From the NCBI GenBank assembly GCA_026388865.1, contig JAPLIX010000344.1, forward strand, positions 1 through 9,407: a stretch of DNA of 9,407 bases, given 5' to 3'. Source of the DNA: Pseudomonadota bacterium. GTDB taxonomy: Bacteria > Desulfobacterota > WTBG01 > CAIYCZ01. Below are positions 5,395-9,407 of this stretch, piece after piece. The position numbers and the translations under genes were made by a program. The stretch's first letter is position 1. Each line of letters opens with the position of its first letter. The notes below the pieces were generated by a model. It was not told the DNA's origin. It saw only the letters and a list, made by a program, of their open reading frames with translations, and did no database searches.

Positions 5395-8067
5395 TTAATC
5401 GCAGTTAGTGGTAAGCGCCTTTCTGAACACACCGGTGCCGCCCATGGCTTTAAGGGCAATATTTACCGTTGAAACCGGGCCATAGCGATTGGTTGTGCCG
5501 CCGCTCTCAACCTCCTCCAACTGGTAATACCATGCACTTCCCGCCCGCGGGGGAACATCAGTGTAGGAATATGCTGCACCGGCAGTTGCGCTGCCGCGTG
5601 CCTGGATGAGGGATGTATTAATTTTCAGGTAATCCCGTTCTTTTGCTGATTTACGGTAGAGGTTAAACCCTGCGGCATGAACCTCAGTCTCCGTCTCCCA
5701 CTGCACGACAATTCCCTGGCGTGTTGCTGCTGCACTGAAAGAGGAAATCCTGATCGCGGTAGGAGGGGTTTGGCCAACGCTCTCAACCGTGAGGCGATTT
5801 CCTGCCCGGTCATAAGTATATGCTATAGATGAGCCGTCCGGGTAATGGGCGCCGGTGAGTCTGCCTAATGCATCATAGCGGTAGATTACCGCTGTATCAG
5901 GGGGCTCCTGATTGCCTGCAATAAAGAATCCGACCCGCACCATATCGGTATAGACCGTGCCGGCTTTGTGCACCTCAAGTTTCACAGTTCCCGAAGGCTG
6001 ATCAATGCCGGCCGTGTCCCATGCCGCAAGCTCTGCGTTGAGCCGTGAGCTGTATACCGGCCCGCTGATTGATAACCACGAGGCGGGATTTTCGCCGCTG
6101 CCGAATTTTATTTCGTAGTATTCCCCTGCTCCCGGCTGGGCAGTGCCGGATATAACGATTCTCGTGACGGGATTGAAGATAGTTCCTGCGGCAGGCTGCG
6201 TAATGCGCGCGACCGTCTGATTCCCCACAGTGAGGATGCCGCGGGCCGGTGCCGCGACTCCTGAACTGTTTTCTGCTTCAATCCGGTAAAAACAGGTACC
6301 GCTCACTACGCCCCCGCTGCTGCCCACGCCGTTCCAGGTGACAGCATCACCCGCACTGCTGCCGGTGGTCGACCAGACGGTCTCAAGCTGCTGGTTTACA
6401 ATGCTCAGCTTCCAGGCAGCTGATTGGGAAAGCGTGAAGGTGATGGTGGTGTGCCCGGTCAGCGGCTCAAACTGCTTCGGGCTCGCGCTGGCAGAAGTGA
6501 CCCTGAGCGGCTCGGTGAACGCATCTTCCAGCCACGGCTCATAGCGCACGGCACTGGAAACCGCCGCTGATGAGCAGAAATCATCACCCGGCCCATTTTG
6601 AGTTCCCCAGAAATTAAGCTCCGCGTTAACAGCGGCCTTCCGGGTCTCATCAATAATGTCATACAATGAATTGGCGTAGAAGTTGTTGTGATGCAGCGTG
6701 ACGGTCCCCGCAGTGCTGCAATAGAAGCGGATGCCGTCGCTGTTACTGTAGCGGACAGTGCTATGCAGTATGGTGGAAGATGCCGGCAGGCATTCGTAGA
6801 AGAACAGCGCTCCATCAAACAGATTGTTTGTGTACTGCGTCTTGTGCGCGCCCGCATATTCAATGGTGCAGTAGTTGAGACGGCTGCCCGAACCGCTGGC
6901 GCTCCAGTCAAACCTGATGCCCGGCCAGTACAGGCCGGCGGCAATGGAGGAAAAGACTATGGGCTTTTCTTGTGTGCCCTGGGCATTCAGGATGCCATAG
7001 CCGGCGCTGTAAACTGAAGAACCGCTGCCTAAACGCAGCCCGATGCCGGAGTCAAATTTAATGATGGTGCCCGGTTCAATGGTGAGCGTCAGGGTCTTTC
7101 CGGCACCATCAGGTATCGTTATATCCTTCTCCCGTATAATGTACGGAATGCCAAAATTGTGCCAGGTCTTGTTTTCAAAGATGGTCCGCCCGATTACTTC
7201 TATTGCCTGCTGGCCATTGCCGCTAAAGGTATTATTCTGATCAATGCGCATGATGGCAGGGATGCGCAACGGAAATGACCCGTTTCCTGATACCGTGTTC
7301 CCGGCCCTGATATCAGGATTACACTGGGCACTGCTGCAATAGATTCCATAGGTGCCATTATTGGTTATCTCATTGCCCGCAAGGAGGGGAAAGGATGCCC
7401 CGGACCCTGCGGCTGCCTGCACGTTAATACCGCTATCCTGATTGCCGGTGATCTGACAACTGGTTACGGAACCATAACAGTTGGTGTTCGCATCGATGGT
7501 GTTCAGATGGATGCCGTCATGCAGGCTGTTGCGGATGGTGCAATGCTCAAGCTGCGCGTCCGAGCATGACAGGGACACGGTGCCCTTCATCTGATAGCCG
7601 TCTTCTTCTCCGCCATATTCAATGATGCAGTGGCGCAGGCTGCTCACCGTGCCGCACTGCTCCCGGGGATTCCACATGAACGAGACCCCCTTCCAGTATT
7701 TGCCTGCAGCATTGGTGGTAAAGATGATCGGACAGTCCGCGCTTCCCCGCGCAATCAGTATGCCGTAGCTTTTTGCATACACTGAACCGCTGCCAAAACG
7801 CATGCGCTTGCCTGCGTTAATTTTAATTTCAACCAGTGCTTCGCCGCCGCCGGGTCGCGCATTTGTGATGGTGAGAGTGGCACAGTTGGTGAAAATAACA
7901 TCCGAGGTGGCTATGTAGGGGCTGCCGTCAGGCGTCCAGGTTTGATTGGAGGTGTAGGTTCCTCCCACGTAGGTCGGGCCCGCTGCAGATGCTATCGAGG
8001 AAAACAGCAGCAGGAAACAGATTAGTAACTTCTGAAAAAATATAGAAACCCTGAATGCTTTATGCAT
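5395..8067 (-). CDS. Secreted beta-helix / FlgD-Ig / YD-repeat / Fn3 multidomain protein
   Basis: This 890-residue protein has a signal peptide at residues 1-29 (KLLICFLLLFSSIASAA). Residues about 31-510 form a right-handed parallel beta-helix of the NosD/pectate-lyase-like type, with short turns such as HCTIRNSLHDGIHLN and SDGIRFYCSTAGTVTLHHNN ending at LNFWGTQNGPGDDF. It contains two related modules (about 36-155 and 296-407). Next come a FlgD-like Ig domain (about 525-615: FTLSQSAAWKLSIVN ... TWNGVGSSGGVVSGTCFYRIEA), another Ig-like domain (620-716), two YD repeats (728-760: YRYDALGRL, YTYDRAGNRL) and an Fn3-like domain (about 772-870: VVQWETETEVHAAGFNLYR ... YYQLEEVE). The ATG at 8067 has AGGTG six bases upstream; a TTG at 8094 is less likely. 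It lies ten bases ahead of the RHS gene. No enzyme residues are evident, so adhesion, carbohydrate binding or a surface scaffold for the RHS protein are guesses. Confidence 0.88.
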   Translation of the reverse strand: MHKAFRVSIFFQKLLICFLLLFSSIASAAGPTYVGGTYTSNQTWTPDGSPYIATSDVIFTNCATLTITNARPGGGEALVEIKINAGKRMRFGSGSVYAKSYGILIARGSADCPIIFTTNAAGKYWKGVSFMWNPREQCGTVSSLRHCIIEYGGEEDGYQMKGTVSLSCSDAQLEHCTIRNSLHDGIHLNTIDANTNCYGSVTSCQITGNQDSGINVQAAAGSGASFPLLAGNEITNNGTYGIYCSSAQCNPDIRAGNTVSGNGSFPLRIPAIMRIDQNNTFSGNGQQAIEVIGRTIFENKTWHNFGIPYIIREKDITIPDGAGKTLTLTIEPGTIIKFDSGIGLRLGSGSSVYSAGYGILNAQGTQEKPIVFSSIAAGLYWPGIRFDWSASGSGSRLNYCTIEYAGAHKTQYTNNLFDGALFFYECLPASSTILHSTVRYSNSDGIRFYCSTAGTVTLHHNNFYANSLYDIIDETRKAAVNAELNFWGTQNGPGDDFCSSAAVSSAVRYEPWLEDAFTEPLRVTSASASPKQFEPLTGHTTITFTLSQSAAWKLSIVNQQLETVWSTTGSSAGDAVTWNGVGSSGGVVSGTCFYRIEAENSSGVAAPARGILTVGNQTVARITQPAAGTIFNPVTRIVISGTAQPGAGEYYEIKFGSGENPASWLSISGPVYSSRLNAELAAWDTAGIDQPSGTVKLEVHKAGTVYTDMVRVGFFIAGNQEPPDTAVIYRYDALGRLTGAHYPDGSSIAYTYDRAGNRLTVESVGQTPPTAIRISSFSAAATRQGIVVQWETETEVHAAGFNLYRKSAKERDYLKINTSLIQARGSATAGAAYSYTDVPPRAGSAWYYQLEEVESGGTTNRYGPVSTVNIALKAMGGTGVFRKALTTNCD

Positions 8068-8073
8068 GCAGCG

Positions 8074-8078
8074 CACCT
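8074..8078 (-). promoter_or_regulatory. Ribosome binding site fixing the beta-helix protein start
   Basis: The minus strand reads AGGTG six bases before the ATG at 8067, and the protein from that ATG begins directly with a signal peptide. The TTG at 8094 would add nine residues ahead of it, with only AGGA about 12 bases upstream. Confidence 0.5.
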
Positions 8079-8096
8079 GTAAGAAGGAGTGCAATA

Positions 8097-8149
8097 TTTT
8101 TGCAGATCCTGTTCAGTAGAAGGATGCCCTATCCAGGCGGCTGCAAAAA
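8097..8149. repeat. Nine-base inverted repeat between lipoprotein and beta-helix genes
   Basis: TTTTTGCAG at 8097-8105 and CTGCAAAAA at 8141-8149 are perfect complements around a 35-base loop. The loop holds a smaller hairpin, GGAT/ATCC at 8122-8134. It fills most of the 98-base gap between the two genes. Neither orientation gives a U-run after a GC-rich stem, so it is not a standard terminator. It could be an mRNA processing or stabilising structure that sets the level of the downstream genes relative to the lipoprotein, or an attenuator. Confidence 0.45.
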
Positions 8150-8165
8150 AAGAAATCCCTGCCCG

Positions 8166-8795
8166 CTATCTCGCCATGATGCTTTCTATCTGTATATCCC
8201 GTGAGAGCGTTACAATGTGGGTCCAGTTTTTATTATATTTTTTCCCCAGCTCACGCGGGTCTTCGATCTTTCCGTCAAGCTCGAAGTTTGAAAATACATC
8301 TCCGTCCCGCGTCACAAACACCAGGTGCCCCTGTTTGTAGGTGCCCTTGAACTCAAGGATGTCATAGATGGTTCCGGGCATGAGCGCCGCGCACAGCCAC
8401 GCGCTGTCATCGCAGTCCCCGTACATTTTCACGCACGTCGCCCACGGCTGGGTAATGGTATCGAGTTTGCCCCCCGCCGGGTCCTGCTTATAGGAAAACA
8501 TGTTCAATGCCTGGCCAAGCGCTCTGGGCCCCGCTTCAGCCGCCAGTTTGAGCTGGTTGAGCTTTGATTCTCCCATGGCCTTTTGCCCTCCGTAGAGCTG
8601 CTCGTCAATGCCCACCTTGGCAAGAGACGCGCTCCGCCACAAGCTCATGAGCACCCTGATCTGCGGCTCATAGGTTGCCTCCACAACTTCCGGAGGGATG
8701 CCGGGCTTTGCGGTGCGGTGCTTTTTATGCCCGGCGACACCACCGCAGCCGAACATTATAAATACAAGGATTACCGTAAGCGTTTTCGCGCGCAT
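8166..8795 (-). CDS. Lipoprotein with transglutaminase-like cysteine protease core
   Basis: The ATG at 8795 gives 209 residues and has AAGGAG nine bases upstream (8810-8805); the in-frame TTG at 8825 adds only a hydrophilic stub. Residues 1-17 (KTLTVILVFIMFGC) are a lipoprotein signal with Cys17 as the lipidation site. The lipobox MFGC is slightly off consensus. The core resembles bacterial transglutaminase-like cysteine proteases (BTLCP/NlpC-like papain fold): GDCDDSAWLCAAL places a nucleophile at Cys128, GHLVFV a histidine at His157, and the third member could be Asn170 in SNFEL or a nearby Asp. Roughly 80 residues before the core are Ala/Leu-rich and probably helical. It is the first gene of the apparent operon and would sit in the periplasm on a membrane. 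Processing of, or peptide cross-linking to, the secreted neighbours is possible but unproven; an inactive scaffold is also possible. Confidence 0.75.
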   Translation of the reverse strand: MRAKTLTVILVFIMFGCGGVAGHKKHRTAKPGIPPEVVEATYEPQIRVLMSLWRSASLAKVGIDEQLYGGQKAMGESKLNQLKLAAEAGPRALGQALNMFSYKQDPAGGKLDTITQPWATCVKMYGDCDDSAWLCAALMPGTIYDILEFKGTYKQGHLVFVTRDGDVFSNFELDGKIEDPRELGKKYNKNWTHIVTLSRDIQIESIMAR

Positions 8796-8804
8796 CTGCC
8801 CCGT

Positions 8805-8810
8805 CTCCTT
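8805..8810 (-). promoter_or_regulatory. Strong ribosome binding site of the lipoprotein gene
   Basis: The minus strand reads AAGGAG, a full Shine-Dalgarno core, nine bases before the ATG at 8795. It settles the start in favour of this ATG over the TTG at 8825. Confidence 0.75.
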
Positions 8811-8864
8811 ATCTTTCAACCACAATGACTATGCATATTCAGCTGCTTGTTTAAAAATTAAGCA

Positions 8865-8891
8865 TTTATATTTTATATGGTTATTTGACAA
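8865..8891 (-). promoter_or_regulatory. Possible promoter of the four-gene operon
   Basis: On the minus strand TTGTCA (8891-8886) and TATAAA (8870-8865) are separated by 15 bases, about 70 bases before the lipoprotein start. The hexamers are acceptable sigma-70 matches but the spacer is short, and the region is so AT-rich that chance matches are common. No operator is recognised. Confidence 0.3.
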
Positions 8892-8976
8892 AGCTTTACC
8901 TATCATGCGCTTTTAACATAAGTCAATAAATTATTCCTCTCAGAAGAAAATTTATCCTGCTTATTGGCCTAAATTT

Positions 8977-9004
8977 ATTTTAATTACATTTAAATATTTT
9001 AATT
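8977..9004 (+). repeat. Direct repeat ATTTTAATT ahead of a plus-strand promoter
   Basis: ATTTTAATT occurs at 8977-8985 and again at 8996-9004, 19 bases apart from start to start. The second copy runs into the -35 hexamer at 9003. It may act as an AT-rich UP element or a protein-binding pair on one face of the helix, or it may simply reflect base composition. Confidence 0.3.
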
Positions 9005-9031
9005 GACATGCAATATTAGGATATATAGAAT
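9003..9031 (+). promoter_or_regulatory. Good sigma-70-like promoter pointing rightward
   Basis: TTGACA at 9003-9008, a 17-base spacer and TAGAAT at 9026-9031 form a near-consensus promoter. Transcription would start near 9038 and run right, away from the operon. No convincing coding frame follows within about 350 bases, so it would serve an untranslated leader, a small RNA, or the gene that may begin at 9397. Confidence 0.5.
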
Positions 9032-9096
9032 TTTTACATGCGGTTACATACTGAATCATACTGTAGCCTGGTTGAGAACATTAAACAGTCTTACAG

Positions 9097-9169
9097 ATAG
9101 GGGATTGATCAGCGATGGCCTATGGATAAAACTTAATGGCTGACTTTGTTATAAAAGCGTACCCCCTAT
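9097..9169 (+). repeat. Inverted repeat in the transcript of the rightward promoter
   Basis: ATAGGGG at 9097-9103 pairs with CCCCTAT at 9163-9169 across 59 bases. It lies 60-130 bases downstream of the expected start of the rightward transcript, so it could close a structured RNA. I recognise no known riboswitch or small RNA in it. Confidence 0.3.
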
Positions 9170-9328
9170 AAAAACTTAAAAGATAATCTGTATGTATAAT
9201 CTTCAAAATTTACAAACTTGAGAAGTTGATTTTTTATGAAATGAGCATCTGCATAACATCTGAATTTTAGCTTCTTTCGTGTTTAAGTTGAAACAGGGGT
9301 AAAGGGTATAGGAAAAAGGTAAAGAAAA

Positions 9329-9402
9329 GCACATCGGGATATATGTACTTTGGTATAGTTTATGTGCGAAGAAAAACCATAGCCAAAGGACAACCGATGT
9401 GC
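9329..9402 (+). repeat. Inverted repeat enclosing a possible gene start at the right edge
   Basis: GCACATCGG at 9329-9337 is a perfect complement of CCGATGTGC at 9394-9402. Inside, CTTTGG (9348-9353) pairs with CCAAAG (9383-9388), making a two-part imperfect hairpin. The right arm contains an ATG at 9397 with AGGA (9387-9390) six bases ahead, so the fold would hide both ribosome binding site and start codon. Only four partial codons (M-C-L) are in the window. A transposase leader with a sequestered start, as known in IS200/IS605 elements, is one reading; an insertion-sequence end is another. Confidence 0.4.
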
Positions 9403-9407
9403 CTTGA

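Larger units (their letters stand above)
8826..9407. other. AT-rich intergenic region upstream of the operon
   Basis: This stretch has no supported complete gene on either strand. It holds the candidate leftward operon promoter (8865-8891), the direct repeat, the rightward promoter (9003-9031), an inverted repeat at 9097-9169 and another at 9329-9402. Short frames such as a four-codon MAYG peptide at 9115, and a plus-strand frame across about 9033-9137 that lacks an ATG, are too weak to call. The right end may be the leader of a gene beyond the window. Confidence 0.5.

Noticed and set aside
5385..5459. Longer RHS start at TTG 5459
   Set aside because: It adds 25 residues before a clear signal peptide and overlaps the upstream gene by 65 bases; the ATG at 5384 sits ten bases after the upstream stop.
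8796..8825. Longer lipoprotein start at TTG 8825
   Set aside because: A full AAGGAG lies ahead of the ATG at 8795, and the extra residues would displace the lipoprotein signal from the N-terminus.
9115..9129. Four-codon leader peptide MAYG after an AGGGG
   Set aside because: It is too short, and no attenuator hairpin with a U-run or biosynthetic gene follows.
9033..9137. Plus-strand frame ending in LTDRGLISDGLWIKLNG before a stop
   Set aside because: It has no ATG, no ribosome binding site and no family match; it may be a gene remnant, but this cannot be supported.

Overview
The window comes from a Gram-negative-type bacterium: it holds a lipoprotein signal, three Sec-type exported proteins, and FlgD-like and Fn3-like modules of the kind common in secreted proteins of deltaproteobacteria and related deep-branching phyla. 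The phylum cannot be fixed from this stretch. GC is moderate to high in the main genes. It drops sharply at both ends and across the last part of the largest gene.

Layout, reading along the minus strand from right to left: an AT-rich intergenic region (8796-9407) leads into what looks like one four-gene operon. First is a small lipoprotein with a transglutaminase-like cysteine protease core (8795-8166). Then comes an 890-residue secreted protein (8067-5395) built from a duplicated right-handed beta-helix, a FlgD-like Ig domain, a second Ig-like domain, two YD repeats and an Fn3-like domain. Ten bases later a 1571-residue secreted RHS/YD-repeat protein starts (5384-669). It has a cysteine-rich N-terminus, a Gly linker, a jelly-roll-like domain inserted in the RHS shell, about two dozen YD repeats, an RHS-associated core and a variable C-terminal domain. 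The last gene (684-259) overlaps the end of the RHS gene by 16 bases and encodes a small membrane-anchored or exported NTF2-like protein.

The working interpretation is a polymorphic toxin system. The RHS shell carries a C-terminal zinc-dependent hydrolase domain resembling the phospholipase C/P1 nuclease fold (His/Asp ligand pattern including HxxxDxxxH). The overlapping small gene is the candidate immunity protein. Both the toxin tip and the immunity gene are AT-rich against a GC-richer RHS body, as expected for an exchanged cassette. No PAAR or VgrG-like part is visible. The RHS protein has its own signal peptide, so export looks Sec-dependent and surface-directed rather than type VI. The beta-helix protein and the protease-like lipoprotein may be partners in display or processing, but that is inferred from neighbourhood only.

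The left edge (1-258) is mobile-element territory. A 42-codon remnant of a REP-associated tyrosine (Y1/HUH) transposase (225-97) is cut at both ends. Directly after it lie the leader and first nine codons of a second transposase of the same family (29-1), which runs off the window. The right edge (about 9329-9407) ends in an inverted repeat that encloses a possible plus-strand start codon.
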